Source of the DNA: Polaribacter batillariae
GTDB lineage: Bacteria > Bacteroidota > Bacteroidia > Flavobacteriales > Flavobacteriaceae
Length of the DNA: 64,000 nt
Assembly: GCF_017498485.1 (NCBI RefSeq)
Contig: NZ_CP071795.1
Span: 682,001 to 746,000 of the forward strand
Direction: 5' to 3'
The translations under genes were made by a program, and so were the position numbers. Numbering within the stretch: the stretch's first letter is position 1; each line of letters starts with the position of its first letter. The notes under the pieces are model-generated. The model was given only the letters and a program-made list of their open reading frames with translations. It made no database searches and was not told where the DNA came from. Positions 29,305 through 38,840 of this stretch are shown here, piece by piece.

Positions 29305-30111
29305 ATGTTAAATAAAATACTCTTTTCTTCACTTTTTTGTCTTTTTACTATCATTTCTTTTTCTCAGGAAAGAAGATTTATTGTAAATGGTAAGGTTACA
29401 GACTCGTTAAGTACTGTTAGAAACGCAAATATTATCAACTTAAAAACCAACCAAGGTACATTTTCTTCGGATGATGGAGAGTTTAGAATTTTCGTAAGAG
29501 AAGGCGATTCTTTACGAGTTTCTTCTGTACAACACATTACAAAAGTTGTTGTTGTAAGCAAAGAGAATATCAAACGAAAAAAAATTAACATTCGAGTAAA
29601 GTTTAATACAATTGTGTTAGATGAATTCGAATTGAAAAGAAATAATTTATCTGGCAGACTAGGCATCGATTCTAAAAGCGTTCCAAAAAATAAAAAAGAC
29701 TCTCTTTTAAGAGAAGTTATGGACTTTTCGAAAGTAGATATGAAAGTAGTAGAAGCTCCAGATCACATCGACAAAAGGGTAAAACCTCCTATGAATAATA
29801 CAGATCCAACCGCTAATTTTGTTGGAGCTAGTGCGAAAGCTATTATTCCTTTTAAACATTCAGAAAAACTTTGGGCACTAAGAAAAGAGCTTGCTATTAA
29901 GAAAGAATTCCCTTATAAAATTATGTCGGAATTAGGCGAAAAATTCTTCTTCGAAAAACTAAAAATTCCTGTCGAAAACTATTTTCATTTTTTAGAATAT
30001 TGCAATCCTTTAGGGGTGGAAAAGTTATATAAAGACGGAAAAATTTTAGATATTATTAAGATTTTTCAAAGAGAGAGTAAATTGTATTTAAAAATAATAA
30101 ACAAAGAGTAA
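29305..30111 (+). CDS. Secreted carboxypeptidase-regulatory-like domain protein
   Basis: A 268-residue exported protein of unknown role. A signal peptide (about 1-20, ending FSFSQ) leads into a CarboxypepD_reg-like beta-sandwich (about 22-95: VNGKVTDSLSTVRNANIIN ... GTFSSDDGEF), the same kind of domain that precedes many TonB-dependent receptors, but here no barrel follows. The C-terminal half (about 150-268) is Lys/Glu-rich with conserved FFEKLKIPVENYFHFLEYC near residue 215, also present in the broken paralogue upstream. It may be an envelope-associated protein; I do not know a function. DUF6702 gene follows after 29 bases. Confidence 0.75.
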   Translation: MLNKILFSSLFCLFTIISFSQERRFIVNGKVTDSLSTVRNANIINLKTNQGTFSSDDGEFRIFVREGDSLRVSSVQHITKVVVVSKENIKRKKINIRVKFNTIVLDEFELKRNNLSGRLGIDSKSVPKNKKDSLLREVMDFSKVDMKVVEAPDHIDKRVKPPMNNTDPTANFVGASAKAIIPFKHSEKLWALRKELAIKKEFPYKIMSELGEKFFFEKLKIPVENYFHFLEYCNPLGVEKLYKDGKILDIIKIFQRESKLYLKIINKE

Positions 30112-30140
30112 CTTGGCGCGATAATTGTTTTTAATAAAAT

Positions 30141-30638
30141 ATGAAATTTAAAAAAACACTGCTAATATTAGCAATAATACCACTTCTCTCTTTTTCTGCT
30201 CACAAGTACTATCTAAGTTTAACGCAGATAAAATATAAAAGCGAAGCAAAATCGTTACAAATAATTATTAATGTTTTTATGGACGATATAGAAACAGCAT
30301 TAAATAAAGATTACAATATCGATTTACAACTTACTTCTAAAAAAGAGCTTAAAAATAACGATGTTTATTTCGAAAAATATTTAAAAGACAAACTTGAATT
30401 TAAGGTCGATAATAAAATTCGAAAATTTAATTATATTGGAAAAGAATATGAAGGTGATTTGGTTTTCTTTTATTTAGAAATCGAAAACATTGCAAAAGTT
30501 TCTAAAATAGAAATTTCTAATAAAATATTAATTCATCATTTTCCAGAACAACAAAACTTAATAAAATCTAAAGTTGGTAATAAACACAAAAGTGTTTTAT
30601 TATCAAAAGAAGAAACACACGCAACTTTAACCTACTAA
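30141..30638 (+). CDS. DUF6702 family exported protein
   Basis: A 165-residue exported protein with a signal peptide (about 1-20, MKFKKTLLILAIIPLLSFSAHKYY). The mature part begins HKYYLSLTQIKYK and continues as a beta-rich chain (VFMDDIETALN, EFKVDNKIRKFNYIGKEYEGD). This pattern matches the Bacteroidota DUF6702 family, found next to M1 metallopeptidases; here too a M1 gene follows after 31 bases, so co-transcription is likely. Function is unknown. Confidence 0.68.
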   Translation: MKFKKTLLILAIIPLLSFSAHKYYLSLTQIKYKSEAKSLQIIINVFMDDIETALNKDYNIDLQLTSKKELKNNDVYFEKYLKDKLEFKVDNKIRKFNYIGKEYEGDLVFFYLEIENIAKVSKIEISNKILIHHFPEQQNLIKSKVGNKHKSVLLSKEETHATLTY

Positions 30639-30669
30639 CTATTTACAAACTACAATTAAAACACACATT

Positions 30670-32799
30670 ATGAAAAAAATAGGACTTCTAATACTTTCTT
30701 ATCTGTTTATTTCTACAATATCATTTGCACAAGAAAAAATCACAAAACAAGGGCATACCAACCAAAATAAATTTAGGCAATTAAAAGAATTATTACCCAC
30801 ACCAAATCTACAAAGAACCGCTTCTGGAGCCCCAGGAGTTCGCTACACACAACAAAAAGTAGATTATACCATGGATATCGTTTTAGAGGACGATAACCAA
30901 AGAATTTACGGAAACGAGACCATAACCTATCATAACAATTCAGAAGATACTTTAACATATTTATGGGTGCAATTAGACCAAAATATGAGAGCTGCAGACT
31001 CTAAAACACCAGACATTCAGCCAACAACCATTCCTAGCAAAACCTCTAAAACGAGGTTCAACAATGCTTATGTAAAAGAGCCTTTTGATGGTGGTTTTAA
31101 AATTGAAAGCGTTACAAATAAAAATGGTACTCCATTATCGCATACTATAAATCAAACCATGATGCGTATTAACTTACCAAAACCTTTGGCTTCTGGAGAA
31201 AAATTTCAATTTAAAATTAAATGGTGGTATAACATTAACAACCATAGAACACAAGGTGGAAGATCGGGTTACGAACATTTTCCCGAAGATGGAAACAACA
31301 ACTACGTAATTGCACAATTTTATCCAAGATTATGTGTATATGATAATGTAGAAGGCTGGCAAAACGACCAATTTTGGGGAAGAAGCGAATTTGCATTAGA
31401 GTTTGGAGATTTTACGGTAAATATTACCACTCCAGCAGACCACATGTTAGGTGCAACTGGTATTTTACAAAACCCAAAAGAGGTTTACTCTAAGAAAGAA
31501 TTAAAAAGACTCGAAAAAGCAAGAAAAACTTTCGACAATCCTGTAATTATTAGAACACAAAAAGAAGCAGAAAAAATTGAAAAAAGCCGATCTAAAAAAA
31601 CCAAAACCTGGAAATTTTATGCAGAAAACGTAAGAGATTATGCTTTTGCAACATCGAGAAAATTTATTTTTGATGCCATGGCCGTAAACATTAATGGCAA
31701 AACTGTAATGGCAGAATCTTTATATTCTAAAGAAGCAAATCCTTTGTATGGAGACCATTCTACAAGAGCAGTAGCACAAACCTTAAAAACATATTCTAAA
31801 TACACTTTCGATTATCCTTACCACAAAGCAATTTCTGTAGATGGACAAATGGGAATGGAATACCCACAAATTTGTTTCAACCCAGGAAGACCCAACCCAG
31901 ATGGAACCTATTCCGATAGAGTAAAATATAGGATGATTAAAGTAACCATTCACGAAGTTGGGCACAATTTCTTTCCAATGATAGTAAATTCCGACGAAAG
32001 ACAATGGACTTGGATGGACGAAGGTTTAAACTCTTTTATGGAAATGTTGGCAGAAAAAGATTACGACCCTAACTTTCCAATTGTTAGAGGTTATCCTAAA
32101 AACATTGTGGCTTATATGAGTGGAGACCAATCTAGAATTGCACCAATTATGTCTAAAGGAGACAATGTGTATAGTTTTGGAAACAACGCTTATGGAAAAC
32201 CAGCAACAGGTTTATGGATGTTGCGCGAAACCATTATGGGAAAAGAATTATTCGACCACGCTTTTAAAACCTACGCACAACGTTGGAAATTTAAACACCC
32301 AACACCTGCAGATTTCTTTAGAACTATGGAAGATGCCTCTGGTATAGACTTAGATTGGTTTTGGAGAGGTTGGTTTTATACCACAGATGTTACAGATATT
32401 GGAATTAAAAATGTAAAGAAATTTTATGCAGAAGATGCAAATAGCAATACAGTAAACTTTATCGAAGACCAAAGCGAAGGCTTGCTATTTAGCAACCCCA
32501 ATAAAGCCAACTCGAAATTTTTCTATGAAATTACATTTAACAAACCTGGGGGTTTGGTAATGCCAATTATTGTAGAATATACCTATGAAGATGGTACAAA
32601 AATGAAAAAAACATATCCAGCACAAATTTGGCGATATAACGATGCTGAAGTTACCAAAGCTGTGCATTCTAATAAACAAATTGTAAAAATTGTGGTAGAT
32701 CCAGATTTAGAAACTGCAGATGTAGATTTATCTAACAACAGTTACCCAAAACAACAAAAAGACAAGTTCGATAAATTTAAAAGCAAACTAAAAAATTAA
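30670..32799 (+). CDS. M1 family metallopeptidase (copy 1)
   Basis: A 709-residue secreted zinc peptidase of the aminopeptidase N clan. A signal peptide (about 1-20, TISFAQ) is followed by the M1 N-terminal beta domain (about 50-240) and the catalytic domain with HEVGHNFF (zinc HEXXH, about 437) and, 18 residues later, the third ligand in DEGLNSF. The exopeptidase loop GMEYP replaces the usual GAMEN, as in Bacteroidota members. It should trim peptides in the periplasm or outside. A second copy lies 141 bases downstream with strong sequence similarity, and a terminator separates them, so expression may differ. Confidence 0.93.
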   Translation: MKKIGLLILSYLFISTISFAQEKITKQGHTNQNKFRQLKELLPTPNLQRTASGAPGVRYTQQKVDYTMDIVLEDDNQRIYGNETITYHNNSEDTLTYLWVQLDQNMRAADSKTPDIQPTTIPSKTSKTRFNNAYVKEPFDGGFKIESVTNKNGTPLSHTINQTMMRINLPKPLASGEKFQFKIKWWYNINNHRTQGGRSGYEHFPEDGNNNYVIAQFYPRLCVYDNVEGWQNDQFWGRSEFALEFGDFTVNITTPADHMLGATGILQNPKEVYSKKELKRLEKARKTFDNPVIIRTQKEAEKIEKSRSKKTKTWKFYAENVRDYAFATSRKFIFDAMAVNINGKTVMAESLYSKEANPLYGDHSTRAVAQTLKTYSKYTFDYPYHKAISVDGQMGMEYPQICFNPGRPNPDGTYSDRVKYRMIKVTIHEVGHNFFPMIVNSDERQWTWMDEGLNSFMEMLAEKDYDPNFPIVRGYPKNIVAYMSGDQSRIAPIMSKGDNVYSFGNNAYGKPATGLWMLRETIMGKELFDHAFKTYAQRWKFKHPTPADFFRTMEDASGIDLDWFWRGWFYTTDVTDIGIKNVKKFYAEDANSNTVNFIEDQSEGLLFSNPNKANSKFFYEITFNKPGGLVMPIIVEYTYEDGTKMKKTYPAQIWRYNDAEVTKAVHSNKQIVKIVVDPDLETADVDLSNNSYPKQQKDKFDKFKSKLKN

Positions 32800-32813
32800 T
32801 TTTTAAAAATCCG

Positions 32814-32848
32814 AAAAAAGCAATGCAACAATGCGTTGCTTTTTTTTT
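32814..32848 (+). terminator. Rho-independent terminator between the two M1 genes
   Basis: AAAAAAGCAA (32814-32823) pairs with TTGCTTTTTT (32836-32845); the pairing extends inward through TGCA and TGCG to a four-base loop, and a T-run completes it. It ends the upstream peptidase unit. Confidence 0.8.
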
Positions 32849-32940
32849 GATAAAGATTTGTTAAAATTTTAACATTTTACAACTAAATCGCAGTTATATT
32901 CTTAATTTAGACGTCACTTTTATAAAACAAATAAAACAAG

Positions 32941-35154
32941 ATGAAAAAACTATCATTATTCTTATTTTCTCTTTTCTTTATTAGTTTTTCGGCAATTGCC
33001 CAAGAAACTAAAAAAGACGAAAAGAAAGTTCAGCAAGGGCATACAGATCAAAACAAATTCAGACAAATGAAAGATGTTTTGGCGACTCCAAATGACCAAC
33101 ATACTGCTTCTGGTGCTCCAGGACACCAATACACACAACAAAAAGTAGATTATAAAATGGACATTCGTTTAGACGAAAGTACCAATAAAATCTATGGTGA
33201 TGAGCACATTACCTATCACAACAACTCTAAAGATGCCTTAGAATATTTATGGGTACAATTAGACCAAAATATGAGGGCAGACGATTCTAAAACTCCTTTA
33301 GCAAGATCTACAGGAGCTTCCGAATTTATTACTCCAGGCAATTTCAAGAAAACGTATATGGGTGCTAAAAAAGGCTTTGGTTACCATATCGAACTTGTAG
33401 AATCGGATGGAAAACCATTATCTCATACCATTAATAGAACAATGATGAGAATAAATTTATCCAAACCATTACAATCTGGAGAAACTTTTAAATTTAGAAT
33501 TAAATGGAACTATAAAATCAACGATATAAACAAAGATGGTGGACGCTCTGGTTTAGAAACTTTTCCTGATGGAAACAACAACTATACCATTGCACAGTTT
33601 TTTCCAAGATTGGCTGTGTATAACAATGTAGAAGGATGGCAAAACATGCAGTTTTGGGGACGTAGTGAATTCGCTTTAGAGTTTGGAGACTACGAAGTTA
33701 ACTTAACAGTTCCTGCAGATCATATTGTAGAAGCTACTGGTTCTTTACAAAACGAAAAAGACGTGTTATCGAAAGAACAAAGAAAACGTTTCGAAAAAGC
33801 TAGAAAATCTTTCGACAATCCAGTAATGATTGTAACACAAGCTGAAGCTGAAAAAAACGAAAAAGGAAGAGCTACCAAAACTAAAACTTGGAAATTTAAA
33901 GCGAATAAAGTAAGAGATTTTGCTTTTGCAACTTCAAGAAAATATATTTGGGATGCCATGGCTGTAAACATTAATGGTAAAACTGTAATGGCAACTTCTT
34001 TATACCCTAAAGAAGGAAACCCTTTGTGGGAAGAACACTCTACAAGAGCCATAGCAACTACCTTAATCGAATACTCTAAATTAACCTTCGATTATCCTTA
34101 CCCAAAAGCAGTTTCTGTACACTCAGAAAGACAAGGAATGGAATACCCTATGATTTGTTTTAACTTTGGAAGACCAAACCCAGATGGAACTTATTCCGAC
34201 AGAACTAAAAGAGGAATGATTGGAGTAATTGTACACGAAGTTGGGCACAATTTCTTTCCAATGATTGTAAATTCCGACGAAAGACAATGGACTTGGATGG
34301 ACGAAGGCTTAAACTCTTTCGTAGAAATTTTGGCAGAATTTAAATACGACTACGATTTATTTGCTAAAAATCCTGCTAAAGAAATTACAAGATATATGGC
34401 AGGAGACCAATCGAACCTATCTCCTATTATGTCTCAAGGAGATTATGTAAAACAATTTGGCCCCAATGCATATACAAAACCAGCAGCTGGTTTATACATG
34501 CTAAGAAAAACAATTATGGGACCAGAATTATTTGATTACGCATTTAGAACCTATGCGCAAAGATGGATGTTTAAACACCCTACTCCAGAAGATTTCTTTA
34601 GAACAATGGAAGACGCCTCTGGTATGGATTTAGACTGGTTCTTTAGAGGATGGTTTTACACTACAGATGTTAATGACATTGGTATTAGCAAAGTAAAGCC
34701 TTTATATTTAACAGATAAACCAGGAGAAAGAATTAAAAACATTATCGCTTCAAACCCAAGAGCAAAAGCATATTTCGAAGGATTAGGAGATTTGGTATAT
34801 ATTACCGATAAAAAAGAAGATGCAAAACCAGATGCAATGAATAAATATGTAGATGGCCAAGAAGTACCTTCTTACATATATTCTGTAGAGTTCGAAAAAC
34901 CAGGAGGTTTGGTAATGCCAATTATTGTAGAATTAACCTATGCAGATGGCAGCACAAAAAGAGAAACTTTTCCTGCCCAAATTTGGATGAGAGACGACAA
35001 TAAAGTAACAAGAGTTTTTGCTTCTACGCAAGAAATTACAAGTATTGTTGTAGATCCAGATTTCGAAACCGCAGATGTAGATACATCAAACAACAGCTGG
35101 CCTAAAAAAGAAGGCGATAAGTTCGACGAGATGAAACAAAAAAATAAGAATTAA
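32941..35154 (+). CDS. M1 family metallopeptidase (copy 2)
   Basis: A 737-residue paralogue of the previous gene. The signal peptide (about 1-21, FSAIAQ), the zinc site HEVGHNFFPMIVNSDERQWT and DEGLNSF are identical in their key residues, as is the GMEYP loop. It differs by an insertion near residue 610-640 (KPLYLTDKPGERIKNIIASN), absent in copy 1. Both copies keep all zinc ligands, so they are likely active with different substrates. A strong bidirectional terminator follows, before the convergent amylase gene. Confidence 0.93.
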   Translation: MKKLSLFLFSLFFISFSAIAQETKKDEKKVQQGHTDQNKFRQMKDVLATPNDQHTASGAPGHQYTQQKVDYKMDIRLDESTNKIYGDEHITYHNNSKDALEYLWVQLDQNMRADDSKTPLARSTGASEFITPGNFKKTYMGAKKGFGYHIELVESDGKPLSHTINRTMMRINLSKPLQSGETFKFRIKWNYKINDINKDGGRSGLETFPDGNNNYTIAQFFPRLAVYNNVEGWQNMQFWGRSEFALEFGDYEVNLTVPADHIVEATGSLQNEKDVLSKEQRKRFEKARKSFDNPVMIVTQAEAEKNEKGRATKTKTWKFKANKVRDFAFATSRKYIWDAMAVNINGKTVMATSLYPKEGNPLWEEHSTRAIATTLIEYSKLTFDYPYPKAVSVHSERQGMEYPMICFNFGRPNPDGTYSDRTKRGMIGVIVHEVGHNFFPMIVNSDERQWTWMDEGLNSFVEILAEFKYDYDLFAKNPAKEITRYMAGDQSNLSPIMSQGDYVKQFGPNAYTKPAAGLYMLRKTIMGPELFDYAFRTYAQRWMFKHPTPEDFFRTMEDASGMDLDWFFRGWFYTTDVNDIGISKVKPLYLTDKPGERIKNIIASNPRAKAYFEGLGDLVYITDKKEDAKPDAMNKYVDGQEVPSYIYSVEFEKPGGLVMPIIVELTYADGSTKRETFPAQIWMRDDNKVTRVFASTQEITSIVVDPDFETADVDTSNNSWPKKEGDKFDEMKQKNKN

Positions 35155-35177
35155 TAATTCTTTTTAAAATAATAAAA

Positions 35178-35213
35178 AAAAGCCCTCATTTGAAATTTCA
35201 AATGAGGGCTTTT
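35178..35213. terminator. Bidirectional terminator, perfect palindrome
   Basis: AGCCCTCATTTGAAA (35181-35195) is the exact reverse complement of TTTCAAATGAGGGCT (35196-35210), with A and T runs on both sides. It serves the M1 peptidase (plus strand) and the GH13 gene ending at 35238 (minus strand). Confidence 0.9.
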
Positions 35214-35237
35214 GGCTTTTAGTACTTATATTTAAAA

Positions 35238-36893
35238 CTATATTTTTTCTAATAATACAATATTAAATTTAGATACGAAACGCACCTTACCATCTTTTAC
35301 TTTTACTTTTTGATTTGAATAAGCATCTCTTAATTCGTCTCCATTTTTAAATATTGAAGACACTTTTATATCAATTTTATTTTCAAGCATATTTATACCA
35401 ATAACCACTTTATCATCGTTTCTAACTCTCGAAAAAGTCAAACCATTTTTATCATCTGATATTAAAGTATGCTTTCCTGCTCCAATTGCAGGGTGTTTCT
35501 TCCTAAACTGACCTAATTTTTGCCAATGTGTTAAAATTTTCTGTGTTTCTTTATTCTTGTTGATGTCTTCCCAATTCATAAAAGAACGCAATGTTGCATC
35601 GCCAACTGTACCCTCAATTGTTAAATCTCTGGCAGATTCATCGCCATAATAAACCTGTGAAGTTCCTTGGGTTAATAACAACATTGTTGCTGTTTTAAAA
35701 GGCATGTCTCTTTCTTTATCAAACGGATTTCCATCATCATGAGAGGTCATATAATTCATAACTCCGTAGTTTTTTAAATGACCATTTAAAATAGAATCGT
35801 ATTTATTAAAAAGCTCTTTTGCCTTCATTTGTTTTACATCCCATTTCATTTCAAAATTGATTAAACTATTGAAAGCTTTATCAAAATAATTAACTTTTTT
35901 GTCTCCAAAATCAAAAGCTTTTCCATGAGAAATTCCATAATTATATACTTCTCCTACCAAATAAAAACCATTGTTGTCTAAAACTTTGTTTGCATTATTT
36001 TTTTTGTAAGCTGCAAAAGCGAAATCGCATTCGGTTCTAAATTCTTGCCAAACAAATTCTTCTGTATGCTTTACTGTATCTACTCTGTAACCATCAATTC
36101 CGAATTCTGTAATATAATCTGTTAACCATTTTATGATATAAAATCTTGGCGCTCTTGGGTATTTTGTTCTTTCGAAAAATGCATCTAATTCTGCTACCTC
36201 TTGCTCATAACGACCTTCTGTTTTCCATTTTGCGACTAATTGTGGGGGCAATGCAACGTTTTCGTTGCTTTCGGTTTTAATATCTGGTAAATTTTTTACC
36301 AAAGTACAAGAAACTGTATGTTCGTAATTGTCATATGTACATTGTGGTTCTGTTCGAACCCAATCATTTGGCCAAACAGGATCTTTTTCTGTAACAGGAC
36401 CTGTATGATTGATAACAGCATCTAACAAAATTCTGATTCCATTTTTGTGTGCAACTTCTACCAGCTCTTTTAAATCTTCTTTTGTCCCGTAATTTGGGTC
36501 GATTTTGGTCCAATCTTTGGCCCAATAACCATGAAAACCATAAGAAAGTCCTGTTCCTTCATCTGTTGCGCCATGAATTTGTTCTACAATTGGCGTCATC
36601 CAAATGGCATTAATGCCTAAATCTGCAAAATAACCTTCTTCAATCTTTTGTGTAATTCCTTTGAGGTCTCCACCTTCGAAACCTCTTAATTTTCCAGCTT
36701 TTTGGGTTCTATCGAAATGAATATCGTTAGAAGGATCGCCATTATTAAAACGATCTGTTAACAGAAAATATAAGTTTGCACCTTCCCAAACAAATTCTTT
36801 TTTTGCAACTTCTTTTTCTGCTGATTTATTTTCTTGCGATGCATTACAACTTAACAGAATTGTTAATGTAAAAAGTAGTATCGTTTTTTTCAT
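35238..36893 (-). CDS. GH13 alpha-amylase lipoprotein (periplasmic)
   Basis: A 551-residue exported amylase. The start at 36893 gives the lipoprotein signal MKKTILLFTLTILLSC (Cys about 16); a longer frame from 36932 adds residues of no likely role. The catalytic TIM barrel carries the GH13 regions: DAVINHTG (about 170), GYRVDTVKH with the nucleophile Asp (about 280), VGEVYNYG with the acid/base Glu (about 320) and SHDDGNPF with the transition-state Asp (about 390). It resembles periplasmic MalS-type amylases. It is the last gene of the leftward catabolic arm; a terminator follows. Acts on maltodextrins imported by SusCD (inference). Confidence 0.92.
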   Translation of the reverse strand: MKKTILLFTLTILLSCNASQENKSAEKEVAKKEFVWEGANLYFLLTDRFNNGDPSNDIHFDRTQKAGKLRGFEGGDLKGITQKIEEGYFADLGINAIWMTPIVEQIHGATDEGTGLSYGFHGYWAKDWTKIDPNYGTKEDLKELVEVAHKNGIRILLDAVINHTGPVTEKDPVWPNDWVRTEPQCTYDNYEHTVSCTLVKNLPDIKTESNENVALPPQLVAKWKTEGRYEQEVAELDAFFERTKYPRAPRFYIIKWLTDYITEFGIDGYRVDTVKHTEEFVWQEFRTECDFAFAAYKKNNANKVLDNNGFYLVGEVYNYGISHGKAFDFGDKKVNYFDKAFNSLINFEMKWDVKQMKAKELFNKYDSILNGHLKNYGVMNYMTSHDDGNPFDKERDMPFKTATMLLLTQGTSQVYYGDESARDLTIEGTVGDATLRSFMNWEDINKNKETQKILTHWQKLGQFRKKHPAIGAGKHTLISDDKNGLTFSRVRNDDKVVIGINMLENKIDIKVSSIFKNGDELRDAYSNQKVKVKDGKVRFVSKFNIVLLEKI

Positions 36894-36911
36894 CCTATAA
36901 TATTTTAAATT

Positions 36912-36943
36912 GGGCCTTTTAACTTTTAACAACCTAAAAGGTC
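36912..36943. repeat. REP-like palindrome in the catabolic operon (imperfect)
   Basis: CCTTTTA (36915-36921) and TAAAAGG (36935-36941) form a short stem in the gap between the two GH13 genes. It resembles, with shorter arms, the element at 43431-43462. Confidence 0.5.
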
Positions 36944-36956
36944 TTTGATTTTTTTC

Positions 36957-38831
36957 TTACATCATCTTTAAAACAAATGACTCTAAATGATTCATATTCA
37001 TTTTAACAACTCCTACTCCGTTTTTAATTTCTAAATCGAAAGTTTTTGTGTTGTATAATTGATCTTTAAGCTGATATTTATTACTTGTTAAATTCCATTT
37101 TTTGATGATTTCTGAAGGAATTTTCAATTTAAATTGATAGGACTTTTTATCATCAAAATTAGAAACAACTACTAATTTTTCATCCTTAGAAAAACGCACA
37201 AAAGACAATACTTTTGTATCGTAATTCTCGGTATTTTTTCTGTTATATTGATGCAAATCTGCATATTCGCCCATTAAAGCATCAGAAGAAATTGTAAAAT
37301 TTAGCAAACGCTTGTAAAAATCTCTTAATTCGAGTTCTTCTTTGGTAGATTTTCCTCCATCGAAATTTTTATGATTTACCCATCTTTGTAATGCTGGAAC
37401 TCCTACATAATCGAAAATTGATGTTCTAGAAGGACTACCAAAACCTGCATTCTCTGAGCCATCTTCACCCAATTCTTGCCCAAAATAAACCATGGTTGGT
37501 GTCGTAGAAATGGTTGTAGAAACGACCATTGCTGGTTTTCCTTTTAACGCATTTCCTGCAAATTCTGGACTCGCAATTCTCTGCTCGTCATGATTTTCTA
37601 AAAAATGCAACATATGCTGTTCTATGTCTTTTAGATCTTCTAAAATTGGCGGTATATTGTCTGTTAAACCTCTTCCTTGCATTATGTTTTTGATGGTGTC
37701 ATACAATTGTACTTTGTCGTACAAAAAATCCATTTTTCCTTTCTTTATATAATCTCTATATAAATGAGGTTGATAAACTTCTGCTAATAAAAAAGCATTT
37801 GGATTTTTCATTTTGATATTTGAATTTAAATAACTCCAAAATTCTACTGGTACCATTTCTGCCATATCGTATCTAAAACCATCTACTCCTTTGGCAATCC
37901 AGTACAAAGCAATGTCTTTAAACTTTATCCAAGAATTGGGCACTTTTTTATCTTTCCAAAACTCGAAATGTTTTTTGTAATCTTCGTTTTCGAAACCTTT
38001 TGGCAATTCGTCAAAATCTTTTTTACCATCAGGAGAAATTCCATAATTTACTTTTACGGTTTCGTACCAATCGTAAAAACTAGGTTTTGGAGAACGTGCA
38101 CCATTTCCTGTCCATTTTGCAGGGTTTTCATCAAATTTACCATCCGAAAGTGGATGTTTTTCGCCACCTAAAGGCAAATATCCATTTAAAAAATTGGGCA
38201 CTTCAAAAGGTGTATTGGGTACATAATAAAAATTATTGTTTACATGATATGCCACAGTTGTATCATCTTCTGCCCCAAAGTCTTTAGTACCTTTAGGGTT
38301 TGATAAACTTTGGTAATTTCTCGCAACATGATTGGGAACAATGTCTATAATTACCTTTAACTCATTTTTATGAGAACGTTCTATTAACGCTTCGAATTCT
38401 TGCAAACGATTTGCCACATTTTCTGCCAAATCTGGATTTACATTGTAATAATCTTTTACGGCATAAGGTGAACCTGCTCTACCTTTTACGACATCTGGAT
38501 CGTCATTTGAAATTCCGTATTTTGTATAATCTCGAATTACGTCATGATGTGGAACGCCTGTGTACCAAATATGTGTAACCCCTAAATTTTTAATTTCTGC
38601 CAATGCTTTGTCTGTAAAATCGTTGAACTTTCCAACCCCATTTTCTTCGATAGTTCCCCAAGGTTTGTTGGTGGTATTTGTATTGCCAAACAAACGTGTA
38701 AAAACCTGATAAACAACCTTCTTTTTACTTGTTGAATTCTCTTGCATGATTCTTTTTTCTACTTTATGCTCTGTTTTGCAACCCGCAATTATTGTAATGA
38801 ACAGCATACTTAAAATTTGTATTTTTCTCAT
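36957..38831 (-). CDS. GH13 alpha-glucan hydrolase lipoprotein
   Basis: A 624-residue exported lipoprotein, with signal MRKIQILSMLFITIIAGC (Cys about 18). The GH13 regions are DIVPNHVARNY (about 165), GFRYDMAEMVP with the nucleophile Asp (about 321), LLAEVYQP with the Glu (about 355) and LENHDEQR with the Asp (about 420). It opens the barrel at VVYQVFTRLFGN (about 39). Subfamily cannot be fixed from motifs; maltogenic or amylase activity on oligosaccharides is likely. It precedes a paralogous GH13 on the same strand and follows the GH31 gene by nine bases, consistent with one operon. Confidence 0.9.
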   Translation of the reverse strand: MRKIQILSMLFITIIAGCKTEHKVEKRIMQENSTSKKKVVYQVFTRLFGNTNTTNKPWGTIEENGVGKFNDFTDKALAEIKNLGVTHIWYTGVPHHDVIRDYTKYGISNDDPDVVKGRAGSPYAVKDYYNVNPDLAENVANRLQEFEALIERSHKNELKVIIDIVPNHVARNYQSLSNPKGTKDFGAEDDTTVAYHVNNNFYYVPNTPFEVPNFLNGYLPLGGEKHPLSDGKFDENPAKWTGNGARSPKPSFYDWYETVKVNYGISPDGKKDFDELPKGFENEDYKKHFEFWKDKKVPNSWIKFKDIALYWIAKGVDGFRYDMAEMVPVEFWSYLNSNIKMKNPNAFLLAEVYQPHLYRDYIKKGKMDFLYDKVQLYDTIKNIMQGRGLTDNIPPILEDLKDIEQHMLHFLENHDEQRIASPEFAGNALKGKPAMVVSTTISTTPTMVYFGQELGEDGSENAGFGSPSRTSIFDYVGVPALQRWVNHKNFDGGKSTKEELELRDFYKRLLNFTISSDALMGEYADLHQYNRKNTENYDTKVLSFVRFSKDEKLVVVSNFDDKKSYQFKLKIPSEIIKKWNLTSNKYQLKDQLYNTKTFDLEIKNGVGVVKMNMNHLESFVLKMM

Positions 38832-38840
38832 AAATCAGGT

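Noticed and set aside
35178..35213. The perfect palindrome as a transposon end or attachment site
   Set aside because: It lies between two convergent stops with A and T runs on both sides, exactly as a bidirectional terminator does.
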